Assembly: GCF_001672815.1 (NCBI RefSeq)
Contig: NZ_LZKK01000300.1
Span: forward strand, 1-45,744
Direction: 5' to 3'
Length of the DNA: 45,744 nt
Source of the DNA: Mycobacterium sp. E796
GTDB lineage: Bacteria > Actinomycetota > Actinomycetes > Mycobacteriales > Mycobacteriaceae
Below are positions 19,247 to 27,311 of this stretch, piece by piece. Numbering within the stretch: the first letter of the stretch is position 1; each line of letters opens with the position of its first letter. The notes under the pieces were generated by a model. The model made no database searches. It worked only from the letters and a program-made list of their open reading frames with translations, and was not told the origin of the DNA. The translations under genes were made by a program, and so were the position numbers.

Positions 19247-21658
19247 CTATGCGGCGATCCCGATGCCCAAGCTGGCGTCGATGGCCGCCTGCAGCGAGAG
19301 CTCGAGATCGGTCAGGGCGGTGTTGAGGGACACGACGAGCGAGCCGCCGGTCTGCTCCAACGTGGAGGCCGCGCCGGAGAGGCCGGCCGCCAGGTCGGCG
19401 CCGAGCCCGAGCACGCCGGGAGCACCCACACCCAGGGTCGCCGCGAAACCACCGAAGAGCGCGCCACCTATCTGGGCCGCGGTGTTCTCCCAGATATTCG
19501 CCAACGCGTTGCCCGTGCCGGCCAACCCGGACAAGCCCGTCGCCAGGCTGCCGCCCAGTGTTTCACCCGCGTGCACCAGGCCAGCGAGGCCGCCGGTGAG
19601 GCCGCCTGTCAGGGATCCGGTGGCCTGTAGCAGGCCGTTCAGCGCGGCACCGAGGTTAGCCGACAGAGCCGCATTGATAGACAGCCCCAAGTTGGGAATG
19701 GACAGCGTCGACAACGCGGCAGCGAAGTTGGCGGCCAAGCTCTCGCCGGTCTGGATCGCCGCGTTCAGGCCCGCTCCGATGTTGCCGGCGAAGTTCGCCG
19801 CCAGCGTTTCACCGGTCTGGATAAACGCGTTGAGGTTGGCGCCCAGGTTCAGGCTTCCCGACAACATCGCGTTCAGCGACGCACCCAGCCCATTCAGCGA
19901 CGCGCTGATCGAACCACTGATCCCGTTCAGCGCCGCGCTCAATCCCACACTCAGCGCACCCAGGTTAGGCAGCGTAAGCGGAGGCAAGGCCGGGAAGGTG
20001 AAAGGCGGCAGCGTCAACGCCCCGGACAACACCGCGTTCAACGCCGCGTTGATGTCCGCCCCAATGTTGGGCAGCGTGATCGGCGGCAACCCCGGCAACG
20101 GCGGCAACGTGAAGGACGGCAGGCCCGGCAACGTCAACGTGATCGGCGGCAACCCCGGCAGCGTCAAATTCAGCGCCGCGTTCAGCGCCGCGCTGATGTC
20201 GGCCCCCAGGTTGGGCAGCGTGATCGGCGGCAGCCCCGGCAACGGCGGCAACGTGATACTCGGCAACCCCGGCAGCGACAAGTTGATCGGCGGCAACGTC
20301 AACGCCCCGGACAACACCGCATTCAACGCCGCGTTGATGTCCGCCCCAATGTTGGGCAGCGTGATCGGCGGCAACCCCGGCAACGGCGGCAACGTGAAGG
20401 ACGGCAGGCCCGGCAACGTCAACGTGATCGGCGGCAACCCCGGCAGCGTCAAATTCAGCGCCGCGTTCAGCGCCGCGCTGATGTCGGCCCCCAGGTTGGG
20501 CAGCGTGATCGGCGGCAGCCCCGGCAACGGCGGCAACGTGATACTCGGCAACCCCGGCAGCGACAAGTTGATCGGCGGCAACGTCAACGCCCCGGACAAC
20601 ACCGCATTCAACGCCGCGTTGATGTCCGCCCCAATGTTGGGCAGCGTGATCGGCGGCAACCCCGGCAACGGCGGCAACGTGAAGGACGGCAGGCCCGGCA
20701 GCGACAAGTTGATCGGCGGCAACGTCAACGCCCCCGACAGCGCAGCGTTCAGCGACGCACTCAGGTTGGCGCCCAAGCCATTCAGCGCAGCACCGAGTTG
20801 CACACCGAACGCACCCAGGTTCGGAATCGTCAGCGCGGGCAGACCAGACAGCGACGCAAGGAAGTTCGCCGCCAGCGTCTCACCGGTCTGCAGCGCCCCG
20901 TTGAGACCCGCCCCGAGGTTGCCGGCCAAGTTACCCAGTCCGTTGATTCCCGCGGCGAGGTTGGCTGCCAAGCCATTCAGGCTGCCGCCCAGGCTGGCTG
21001 ACAAGGCCGCGTTGAGGTCAAGACCGAAGTTGGCGTTCAGCAGCGCCTGAAGGGCGGCGTTGGCCTGAGCAATGAGCGGACCCCCCATGGCCGACAAAGT
21101 CGCGCCGGCATTTTCAAGGGCGACCCCGGCCTGGACGATGGCGTTGCCGGTTTGGACCAGTCCGTTGCCGAGACCCGACAGGAACAGGCCACCCGTCTGG
21201 AAAGCGATTCCGCTGAGCCCGGCGCCGAGGAACGTTTCGACCGTGCCGCCGAGCGCGGCTCCCAGGCTGCTGGTCAAGCCGGCCGACAGTGACCCGCTGA
21301 TCGCGGCACCCAAACCGGATATCGCGCCACCGATCTCGGCGGCCAGGTTCCCGCCGCCCGAGAGCACCGCGGCGCTGTTGGCGACTTCGGCCGCCGCATA
21401 GGCGGCCGCCCCACCGCCCAACGTGTTGACGAACGCGTTGTGGAACGCCGCCGCCTGGGCGCTGAGCGCTTGGTACTCCTGTCCGAAGTTGCCGAAAAGC
21501 GCGGCGATGGCGGCCGATACCTCGTCGCCCGCCGCGGGCGCCAAGCTGGTGGTCGGAGCGATTATCGCCTGGGTGACCTCATCCAGGGACGAGCGAATAC
21601 CCGCAAGATCTTGGGCTGCCACCTCGACGAGATCGGGAACTGCAACGACGAAAGACAT
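19247..21658 (-). CDS. PE-family protein with Leu/Pro-rich tandem repeats (PE1 of this window)
   Basis: 803 residues from ATG 21658; GGGGAG lies 6 nt before it, whereas the in-frame ATG 21664 abuts the SD. Residues 1-95 are a PE domain with the type VII secretion motif YAAAE at 87-91. The rest is Ala/Leu/Gly/Asn-rich without PGRS (GGAGGX) repeats. Residues about 310-570 carry repeats built from LPGLPPITLP and LNAVLSGALTLPPINL, encoded by 285-bp DNA repeats. A second motif, QTGETLAANF, recurs on both sides of the repeat block. It occupies the argC-pheT interval, where H37Rv has PE_PGRS30 (from memory). Probably exported through an ESX system to the cell surface; molecular function unknown. Confidence 0.88.
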   Translation of the reverse strand: MSFVVAVPDLVEVAAQDLAGIRSSLDEVTQAIIAPTTSLAPAAGDEVSAAIAALFGNFGQEYQALSAQAAAFHNAFVNTLGGGAAAYAAAEVANSAAVLSGGGNLAAEIGGAISGLGAAISGSLSAGLTSSLGAALGGTVETFLGAGLSGIAFQTGGLFLSGLGNGLVQTGNAIVQAGVALENAGATLSAMGGPLIAQANAALQALLNANFGLDLNAALSASLGGSLNGLAANLAAGINGLGNLAGNLGAGLNGALQTGETLAANFLASLSGLPALTIPNLGAFGVQLGAALNGLGANLSASLNAALSGALTLPPINLSLPGLPSFTLPPLPGLPPITLPNIGADINAALNAVLSGALTLPPINLSLPGLPSITLPPLPGLPPITLPNLGADISAALNAALNLTLPGLPPITLTLPGLPSFTLPPLPGLPPITLPNIGADINAALNAVLSGALTLPPINLSLPGLPSITLPPLPGLPPITLPNLGADISAALNAALNLTLPGLPPITLTLPGLPSFTLPPLPGLPPITLPNIGADINAALNAVLSGALTLPPFTFPALPPLTLPNLGALSVGLSAALNGISGSISASLNGLGASLNAMLSGSLNLGANLNAFIQTGETLAANFAGNIGAGLNAAIQTGESLAANFAAALSTLSIPNLGLSINAALSANLGAALNGLLQATGSLTGGLTGGLAGLVHAGETLGGSLATGLSGLAGTGNALANIWENTAAQIGGALFGGFAATLGVGAPGVLGLGADLAAGLSGAASTLEQTGGSLVVSLNTALTDLELSLQAAIDASLGIGIAA
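20013..20297 (-). repeat. 285-bp tandem repeat, copy 1
   Basis: Unit of 95 codons inside the PE1 gene, beginning at GTCAACGCCCCGGACAACAC on the plus strand. The same block starts again exactly 285 bp later and is nearly identical, for example GCG versus GCA at the end of the first 30 bases. Confidence 0.9.
20298..20582 (-). repeat. 285-bp tandem repeat, copy 2
   Basis: Near-identical to copy 1 and in the same frame, so gain or loss of a unit would change the protein by 95 residues without a frameshift. Confidence 0.9.
20583..20700 (-). repeat. Partial third copy of the 285-bp repeat
   Basis: About 118 bp match the start of the unit through the segment coding for PSFTLPPLPG; the sequence then continues with a stretch found at the end of the unit, as expected after unequal recombination. 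Confidence 0.75.
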
Positions 21659-22254
21659 GTTCATCTCCCCACGCGAATGAACGACATATACGTTTGTAAG
21701 CCCGAATTATCGAGGCAAGGCGAGCGTAATGGTGTGCCACACAGGCACATTCGAAAATGGTTGTTTTCAACGGGGTCTGGCGCGTCTATTTACGGTTCTG
21801 CGCGACCCGATGCCCACGACGCATGCCTAGGACGAGACTTAGCACACCGTAAGCGGGGCGTTCGAGATACTTAAGGTACAAACCCCTTGCTATTGAACAA
21901 TTTTCAGTCCGTTGGGCCTCCCCCGTCGTTGCATTTGGGCTACAGGCGACCAAATTTGGCATGTGCCGAATAACGAGGTTGCCCCACGGCGCGTGTTTTA
22001 AACATCGCAACGCGATTTTATCCATTATTGGTATTCGCGTACCGAAAACAAGGGAATGACAAGCTGTTTCCGCAGCCGCCCGTCACCACGACTGGCCGAA
22101 ACGCAGGCACGCCGAATTATCCGGTCGAGTTGTAGGACCCGCGCAACCGCCAGCCTCGGTACCGGCAGTCACGGTAGACCAAATTGGTATCCGCGTACCG
22201 AAAAGACAGGGGTGACAAGGACTTTCCGTCGACGCCCGTCCCGGACCTACCGAA
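21659..22254. other. Intergenic region between two PE genes (PE2 3' end, PE1 5' end)
   Basis: About 600 bp, visibly lower in GC than its surroundings, holding the PE1 promoter and an imperfect direct repeat (listed separately). A small dyad TGTGCC-ACACA-GGCACA is at 21733-21749. A 79-codon frame on the minus strand (21786-22025) has no supporting features and is not called. Confidence 0.5.
22027..22101. repeat. Imperfect direct repeat, copy A
   Basis: Begins ATTGGTATTCGCGTACCGAA and resembles 22183-22255, 156 bp away, over about 75 bp with scattered mismatches and a small indel. Copy B abuts the PE2 stop codon, so copy A may be the flank of a lost PE duplicate. Confidence 0.7.
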
Positions 22255-22255
22255 C
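22183..22255. repeat. Imperfect direct repeat, copy B
   Basis: Begins ATTGGTATCCGCGTACCGAA and runs to the stop codon of the PE gene that starts at 23694. See copy A. Confidence 0.7.
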
Positions 22256-23694
22256 TAGAAGGTTGGCAGAGTTATCGAGAGCAGCGGCGGGGGCGACACG
22301 GGCGCGCCGATCGCCTGGGCCAGCTGTTGGGGCGCGTAGTTCACCAGGAAGGGCAGGAGACCGCTGAAGGGCGTGCTTCCGACACCGAGGTTGACGTTGA
22401 TTGCAGGCAGAACGGTGTTGCCCAGCAGCGTCACCGTCGCGGTCACCGGGTAGTAACCGGGCGCGTGGAGTATGCCGTCGAGTGGGATGTTGGCGACCAC
22501 GGTGACGTTGGCTATGTTGCCGATCGCGGGCCCGGTAATGCTCGATAGGTTCAGCGCGCATGGGAATGTCGCCTGGCCGTTGAGGAAACCGTTGGCGATG
22601 ACGGCGGGTGCATCGACGAGGGCGGCGAAAGCCCCAGCGGCGTCGCCGGCCTGGACGGCCGCCGCGAACGTCGCGGCGCTGTAACCAGCCGCCTCCATGG
22701 TCGCGGCGGGCGGGCCCATCAGGCTGGCCGCGAACACCAGCGGCAGCCCGACGGCGTTGTTCAGGGTCACGTCGGTAGGCACGGTGAGCGACTGCACCAC
22801 CAGCGATGACGTGACACCGGTATTCGTCAGCGTCCCAACGACATTGGCGATGTTTTGTGCGATATGACCAGGTATGGCAGTCACCGGTTGGAAATCGCCG
22901 GTTTGGAATGCTGTCGCGATGGTCTGGCCATAGCCCATCTGGTTGACGGCGACCTGCCGCAGGAACGGGAACGGGTCGGCAAACCAACCACCCACGAGGC
23001 TTTGCAGGTTGGTCACAGTGTTGTAGACGAGCGCTTCGTACGGGCCCGCGATGCCGGTGAAGTAGGGACCCGCGCCGGCTTGAACGTTCAGCAGCCCGGG
23101 AAGTAGCGAATTCACAACGGGGGTCAACGAATTCGTAAGACTGCCGAGCGATGTGGGCAGCCCGGGAACGGCACTCGTCAAGAGGGTGCCCAGATTACTT
23201 CCGAGTGAGCCGAGGTTTCCGAGGGAACCCACGACGCCTCCGAGTGAACCCAGGCCGCCCAGCAGACCACCGGTGCCCGTCAGGCCTCCCAGAAGTCCGC
23301 CGCCCGACGTGCCGCCGCCTAGGATCCCACCGAGCAAGCCCGCGGCGCTGACGCTTTGGGCGGCGCCGGCCCCGCCGGACGCGTTGACCACGTTCGCCAC
23401 GGCCTGTTCGGCGTTGGCGATCTCGGCGCCCGCATAGGCGCCCGCGCTCGTGTTCATCAATTTGACGAACTCGGCGTGAAACGCTCGGGCCTGGGCGCTG
23501 AGCCCCTGAAATTCCTGCCCGAACTTGGCGAACATCGCGGAGATGGCCGCTGACACCTCGTCCGCCGCTGCGGGCACCACTCTGGTCGTGGGACCCGCGG
23601 CCAACACGGTGGCGTCGCCGAGCGAGGCTCCTAAACCCGCCAGGTCCTCGGCCGCCTCCCGAACCATTTCCGGCGCTGCGATTACAAATGACAT
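22255..23694 (-). CDS. PE-family protein with non-PGRS C-terminal domain (PE2)
   Basis: 479 residues from ATG 23694, with GAGGTGG 6 nt upstream. PE domain at about 1-95 with YAGAE. Residues about 115-190 are a Gly/Leu-rich linker (GLLGGLxG repeats). The C-terminal part carries a set shared with the next three PE genes: GPYEALVYNTVTNLQ, DPFPFLRQVAVNQMGYGQTI, IPGHIAQNIANV, VIANGFLNGQ and a closing LLPFLVNYAPQQLAQAIGAP. No lipase or protease motif is visible. Likely ESX-exported; function unknown. The SD is complementary to a nearby upstream element (23718-23723). Confidence 0.88.
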   Translation of the reverse strand: MSFVIAAPEMVREAAEDLAGLGASLGDATVLAAGPTTRVVPAAADEVSAAISAMFAKFGQEFQGLSAQARAFHAEFVKLMNTSAGAYAGAEIANAEQAVANVVNASGGAGAAQSVSAAGLLGGILGGGTSGGGLLGGLTGTGGLLGGLGSLGGVVGSLGNLGSLGSNLGTLLTSAVPGLPTSLGSLTNSLTPVVNSLLPGLLNVQAGAGPYFTGIAGPYEALVYNTVTNLQSLVGGWFADPFPFLRQVAVNQMGYGQTIATAFQTGDFQPVTAIPGHIAQNIANVVGTLTNTGVTSSLVVQSLTVPTDVTLNNAVGLPLVFAASLMGPPAATMEAAGYSAATFAAAVQAGDAAGAFAALVDAPAVIANGFLNGQATFPCALNLSSITGPAIGNIANVTVVANIPLDGILHAPGYYPVTATVTLLGNTVLPAINVNLGVGSTPFSGLLPFLVNYAPQQLAQAIGAPVSPPPLLSITLPTF

Positions 23695-23701
23695 GCCCGA
23701 C

Positions 23702-23723
23702 CACCTCTATTCACGGCGAGGTG
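23702..23723 (-). promoter_or_regulatory. Possible SD-sequestering hairpin before PE2
   Basis: CACCTC upstream pairs with GAGGTG of the Shine-Dalgarno across a 10-nt loop. A 6-bp stem is modest; it could damp translation until opened. Confidence 0.35.
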
Positions 23724-24008
23724 TCTACCCGGGAAAAGCCGAAGTAAACGCGAGATTAATATTCCCTGCGATTAATGCAGTAGAAATTTCATGGTTGATT
23801 GTCGTTAACCACTCTGATAATCTTCCCGGCCCTACTGCGGCGGCGCCGCGTCAACTCCCCACTGGCGACGAAAAGCGATTGCCGACAACGCATTTCACTC
23901 GGACCGAAGATTGGGTCAGCCCACCGCGCCAGGCGATTCCACCGTCAAGTTTTTCAGCGTGGTGATTCGCAAGCATCGAACCGCGGCGGTTTCGCCCACC
24001 GGCTGCGG

Positions 24009-24074
24009 TTACTTGCCTGCAATTGCCGGAGCGAGCTGTTCGGGCAGGGTGTTCACCAGGAACTTGAACAGCAC
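24009..24074 (-). pseudogene. Remnant of a PE-gene 3' end
   Basis: Minus strand reads FLVNTLPEQLAPAIAGK then stop, preceded by VLFK. This closely mirrors the end of PE2 (FLVNYAPQQLAQAIGAP). No PE domain or start precedes it, and the intact PE3 stop lies about 45 bp upstream, so it is a leftover of a deleted or recombined PE gene. Confidence 0.65.
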
Positions 24075-24094
24075 AGCTGACCGGAGCCTGACGC

Positions 24095-24114
24095 GAAGCG
24101 CCAGGAGGCGCCTC
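24095..24114 (-). terminator. Hairpin directly after the PE3 stop
   Basis: GAGGCGCC-TCCT-GGCGCTTC on the minus strand: 8 pairs including one G-U, tetraloop, 2 nt after the stop codon. No U-tract follows. Confidence 0.5.
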
Positions 24115-24116
24115 AA

Positions 24117-25109
24117 TTAGCCGCCGAACGACGACGCAAGCAGCTGGGGTGCAAAGTTGAGCAGCGCTGGAATGAGCCCGCCGACGGGCGGGCCGCTGAC
24201 GGTAACGGAAGTCCCGAGCAATGACGCCGTCGTCGTAAACGGTTGCACGGGAACGAGGAGGCCGGAGAAGGGAACGTCCGCCGTCAGGCCCGGCGCCAGC
24301 AGCAAAGGCAAGGTCCGTTCGCCGTTGAGGAAAGCGTTCGCGATGTTGGCGGGAGCGTCGACGAACGCGGTGAACGCCGCCAGCGGGTTGCCCGTGCCTA
24401 CGGCCTCGAGAAATGCTGCGCCGCTTAGTGATGCCGCGAGGCCCGCGTTGACCGGCGCGCCCAGCGCGTCGAAGGCCAGCACCTCTGGCAGCCCGAGGCC
24501 GACGGCGAACGATGGCGGATTAATTGACGTCACGGACAGCGAGGCGGGAACGATCAGGTCGCGGAAGATGTTGGCGGAGCCCAGCGCGAACTGTCCAGTC
24601 GTGCTCAGGATCGGCAGCGGGTTGCCGGTCTGCAACGCCCCGAGGATCAGCTGCGGGTTGGTGTACGTGCTCATCGCCTTGAAGACGGCGGGCGCAGTGA
24701 CCGTGGCCCACGTGTTGCCGATGCCCTGCAGGTTGGAAACCGTGTTCGCGGCAAGGCTTTCGTATGGTCCCGCGATTCCGAGCGGGTCGCTGGTCGCTGC
24801 GGCCGCGCCTCCCTCGATCAGCTTCGCGTTGGCCGCCTCGGAGCTGAGATATGCCCCCGCCCCGGCGTTCATCAGGTTGACGAACTGGGCGTGAAACGCC
24901 TGAGCTTGCGCATTGATGGCTTGGTACTCCTGGCCCAAGCTGTCGAACAGCGCCGCGACCGCACCGGACACCTCATCCTGGGCCGCAGCCACCACCCCGG
25001 TCGTCGGGCCGGCGGCGGCGGCGCTCGCCTCGCCGAGCGCTGAGCGAATTCCCGCCAGGTTCTGGGCGGCCGCCTGGACCAATTCCGGCTGCGCAATGAC
25101 AAACGACAT
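24117..25109 (-). CDS. PE-family protein with non-PGRS C-terminal domain (PE3)
   Basis: 330 residues. ATG 25109 is chosen because MSFVIAQP is the family N-terminus and GGGAG lies 6 nt upstream; the frame is open for 11 more codons. PE domain with YLSSE near residue 88. It shares GPYESLAANTVSNLQGIGN, FVDAPANIANAFLNGE and the closing VGGLIPALLNFAPQLLAS with its neighbours but lacks the PFPFL-NQ-Y-QTI segment, making it the shortest of the cluster. No PPE partner lies nearby. Likely surface-exposed or secreted; function unknown. Confidence 0.88.
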   Translation of the reverse strand: MSFVIAQPELVQAAAQNLAGIRSALGEASAAAAGPTTGVVAAAQDEVSGAVAALFDSLGQEYQAINAQAQAFHAQFVNLMNAGAGAYLSSEAANAKLIEGGAAAATSDPLGIAGPYESLAANTVSNLQGIGNTWATVTAPAVFKAMSTYTNPQLILGALQTGNPLPILSTTGQFALGSANIFRDLIVPASLSVTSINPPSFAVGLGLPEVLAFDALGAPVNAGLAASLSGAAFLEAVGTGNPLAAFTAFVDAPANIANAFLNGERTLPLLLAPGLTADVPFSGLLVPVQPFTTTASLLGTSVTVSGPPVGGLIPALLNFAPQLLASSFGG

Positions 25110-25195
25110 AGCCGTCTCCCATCGGCTCATCAGGATGACCACCGGATGGTGACCAAGATGAACATGAGGTTAAAGGGACCAGTGTGCGAGCGGAG

Positions 25196-25211
25196 GAAAT
25201 TGCGCAATTTC
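25196..25211. promoter_or_regulatory. Perfect 16-bp palindrome upstream of PE3
   Basis: GAAATTGCGCAATTTC, 87-102 bp upstream of the PE3 start. An AT-flanked perfect dyad in a promoter region is a candidate operator; no partner regulator is recognised. Confidence 0.45.
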
Positions 25212-25270
25212 GTGGCACCTGTGGCGTTACGATTTCGCCACGAGAGCGCCCCACTCGAGCCGAACGGCGC

Positions 25271-25324
25271 CTATCCAGCGGGGGTGATCGCCACGGCGAG
25301 TTGCTGGGGCGCGTAGATCAGTAG
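25271..25324 (-). pseudogene. Remnant of a PE-gene 3' end
   Basis: Minus strand reads LLIYAPQQLAVAITPAG and a stop, matching the terminal segment of PE2 (NYAPQQLAQAI) and the AVITP end of PE4. Nothing upstream in frame belongs to a PE gene. Confidence 0.65.
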
Positions 25325-25463
25325 GCGGTCCCCCATCGCTTCATGCGACGGTCGCCCGACGGCCGTCGAGATGAAGGGAGCTTAGTCACACCCCGTTCAC
25401 CACGCCGAGAAACGGCCGTTTAGTGCGGCTATACCGCCGAATTGCCGGCTCGCGACGGCGACG

Positions 25464-26990
25464 TCAGGGGGTGATGACCGCCGCGAGTTGCGACCCGAAG
25501 CTCAGCAGGCCCGGGATGAGGCCACCGATTTGAGTGCCCGGAAGCGGGCCTCCACCCCCGCCAAGCTGAATGGGGCTGAGCGGAGTGAGGAGCCCACCCA
25601 AGGGAACCTCGGCAACTGAGTTAAGGGTTAAGAGCGGCTGGCCGGCAGCGGTCACCGTGACGGGCAGCGTCGGCAGGCTGATAAACGTTTGGCCGTTCAG
25701 GAAGCCGTTCGCAACGGCGCCCGGGGCACCAATCAGCGCTGCGGCGGCCCCGATTGGGTCGCCCGTCTGCACCGCCGTGACAAACGCGAGCGCACTCGAA
25801 TTCAGGGCGCTCAAGGCGTTGGCCGGCGCGCCGATCGCGTCCAGGAGGAACTGCAAGGGCAAGCCGAAGGTGATGCCGAGGTCCGCGGGATTAAACGTCG
25901 CCCCGAAGTTGGTGAGCGTCTCGACCACGTTGGCGAAGTTCTGCGCCATCTGAGCGGGGATGGACCCTGGGGGGAACACGTTGGCGACATTCTGCGCCAT
26001 CTGTCCGGGGATGGCGAAGATCGGTGCGAGGTCTCCCAGGGGGCCGAGCGGTGTGACCGGAAGGAGCGTCGCGGTGGGCGACCCGAGTTGGCCGATGTCG
26101 AAGCTGATGGGCTGGAAACCGGGCAGCACAACGTTTTCCAAGCCCTGCGCGACCGCGTTCACCGCGCCCTGGATGTTCCCGCCGGCGAGGGCCTGACCTG
26201 CCGCCTGGAAGCTGGCGGGCAAGCCGCTCAGCCCGGTGACGAGGTCGGTGCCGGCATTCTGCAGCCCCGTGACGACGGTCTGGGCGTAGCCGATCTGGTT
26301 GGTGACCAATTGCTGCAGCAGCGCACCGGGGTTCAGCGTCGACAGGCCCTGGATGCCGGTTTGGATGGCCGTGGGCAAGCTGGCCAGCTCGGCGGGCAGG
26401 TTTTGGACGCCGGTCACGATCGACGAACCGATCGTTTGCGCGTAGCCGATCTGGTTGTTGGCGAGCTGGTGCAGGAACGGGAACGGGTTGGCGGTGAAGG
26501 TGCTTCCGATCGCCTGCAGGTTGGTGACCGTGTTCGAGACCAGCGCCTGGTACGGCGCGGCCACGGCAGCGCCGAACGAGTTGAGGCCGGTGATCGCCGC
26601 GGAGGCGCCGCCCGTGGGGAGCGAACCCAGACCGATGGGCGAGCTGGCGATCGCGTTCGAAATCGCTTGCGCGCCAGACTGAATCTCGCCACCGACGACC
26701 TGGGCGGCGTTGGCCGCCTCGGCACTCGCGTAGGCGCCCGCCCCCGCGTTCATCAAGGAGACGAACTGCTGATGAAAGGCCTGCGCCTGGGCGGTCAGCG
26801 CCTGAAATTCCTGGCCGAAGTTGCCGAACATCGATGCAATCGCGACCGATACCTCGTCCTGAGCGGCCGTCGCGATCCCGGTCGTGGGACCGGCCGCGGA
26901 TGCCGCGGCCTCGGCGAGCGACGAACGAATACCGGCGAGATCCTGGGCCGCGCTCTGCACCAGGTCCGGCGTTGCGATCACAAACGACAT
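25464..26990 (-). CDS. PE-family protein with non-PGRS C-terminal domain (PE4)
   Basis: 508 residues from ATG 26990 (MSFVIATP; purine-rich GAGAGGGTGG upstream). PE domain with YASAE. The long C-terminal region has GAAVAAPYQALVSNTVTNLQ, NPFPFLHQLANNQIGYAQTI, an internal echo (LLQQLVTNQIGYAQTVVTG), a repeated QMAQNxANV element, VANGFLNGQ and VPLGGLLTPL, and ends GLIPGLLSFGSQLAAVITP. It is a close tandem paralogue of the next PE gene, sharing the upstream leader and promoter elements at identical distances. Glycine-rich PGRS repeats are absent. Likely ESX substrate; function unknown. Confidence 0.89.
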   Translation of the reverse strand: MSFVIATPDLVQSAAQDLAGIRSSLAEAAASAAGPTTGIATAAQDEVSVAIASMFGNFGQEFQALTAQAQAFHQQFVSLMNAGAGAYASAEAANAAQVVGGEIQSGAQAISNAIASSPIGLGSLPTGGASAAITGLNSFGAAVAAPYQALVSNTVTNLQAIGSTFTANPFPFLHQLANNQIGYAQTIGSSIVTGVQNLPAELASLPTAIQTGIQGLSTLNPGALLQQLVTNQIGYAQTVVTGLQNAGTDLVTGLSGLPASFQAAGQALAGGNIQGAVNAVAQGLENVVLPGFQPISFDIGQLGSPTATLLPVTPLGPLGDLAPIFAIPGQMAQNVANVFPPGSIPAQMAQNFANVVETLTNFGATFNPADLGITFGLPLQFLLDAIGAPANALSALNSSALAFVTAVQTGDPIGAAAALIGAPGAVANGFLNGQTFISLPTLPVTVTAAGQPLLTLNSVAEVPLGGLLTPLSPIQLGGGGGPLPGTQIGGLIPGLLSFGSQLAAVITP

Positions 26991-27019
26991 ATCCACCCTC
27001 TCCTCGGGCACTAGCCGGA

Positions 27020-27032
27020 TGACCCGTGGTCA
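27020..27032. promoter_or_regulatory. TGACC-CGT-GGTCA dyad in the PE4 leader
   Basis: Perfect 5-bp half sites (9 bp if flanks CGGA/TCCG are included), centred 36 bp upstream of the PE4 start. The same half sites and spacing occur before PE5. Confidence 0.5.
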
Positions 27033-27107
27033 TCCGATATTCCGTACGAGACCAACGAGGACCCCGCGCCGGCGCGGCGCGAAACCCACTTGAGTCATTC
27101 GCTGCCG

Positions 27108-27138
27108 GTTACCGGCCGGAAACTTACCCGGCAGTAAC
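27108..27138. promoter_or_regulatory. Tandem dyads and candidate -10 in the PE4 promoter
   Basis: CTTACCCGGCAGTAAC (27123-27138) has TTAC-N6-GTAA half sites; next to it GTTACCGGCCGGAAAC (27108-27123) is a near-perfect dyad. On the minus strand TAAGTT (27121-27126) can serve as a -10 with GTCTGT 17 nt upstream. The PE5 promoter has the same arrangement 131 bp before its start. Confidence 0.55.
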
Positions 27139-27256
27139 CCTTGACAGACACGAGCCTAATAAGCCCACGGCTGCAACAAAAAAGACAATTTGCGTTTTCA
27201 CAGGTTTCGCTACGGTTTGCGACTCTTTGGGGCACCTCATCCTGAAAGCACAGCTA

Positions 27257-27289
27257 GGGAGGGCGCTGGCCCAAACCGGCGCCCTTCCC
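27257..27289 (-). terminator. Hairpin terminator after PE5
   Basis: About 13 base pairs (GGGAGGGCGCTGG with CCGGCGCCCTTCCC, one bulge, one G-U) around a 6-nt loop, 22 nt beyond the PE5 stop. No U-tract. A second short dyad GCGACTA-AA-TAGTCGC lies at 27293-27308 right at the stop. Confidence 0.6.
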
Positions 27290-27311
27290 GCAGCGACTAA
27301 ATAGTCGCCGA

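Larger units (their letters stand above)
23695..24116. other. Intergenic region between PE3 3' end and PE2 5' end
   Basis: About 420 bp. On the minus strand it holds, in order, a hairpin after the PE3 stop, a degraded PE C-terminus (24009-24074) and the PE2 promoter region, which is AT-richer around 23750-23830. No intact gene. Confidence 0.5.
25110..25463. other. Intergenic region between PE4 3' end and PE3 5' end
   Basis: About 350 bp. On the minus strand it holds a PE remnant (25271-25324), a 16-bp palindrome (25196-25211), an imperfect dyad near 25136-25154 at the position of the TGACC-NGT-GGTCA element of PE4/PE5, and the PE3 SD. Confidence 0.5.
26991..27311. other. Intergenic region between PE5 3' end and PE4 5' end
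   Basis: About 320 bp with the PE4 promoter and leader and the PE5 terminator. A GC palindrome CCGCGCCGGCGCGG at 27064-27077 sits about 80 bp from the PE4 start, the same distance as the large hairpin in the PE5 leader but with a different sequence. Confidence 0.55.

Noticed and set aside
20013..20700. Repeat array that could be mistaken for a CRISPR or non-coding satellite
   Set aside because: Units are 285 bp, contiguous, in frame and encode part of a PE protein; there are no spacers.
21786..22025. Minus-strand 79-codon frame in the PE1-PE2 gap
   Set aside because: No SD, no homology, atypical composition; likely chance in an AT-richer spacer.
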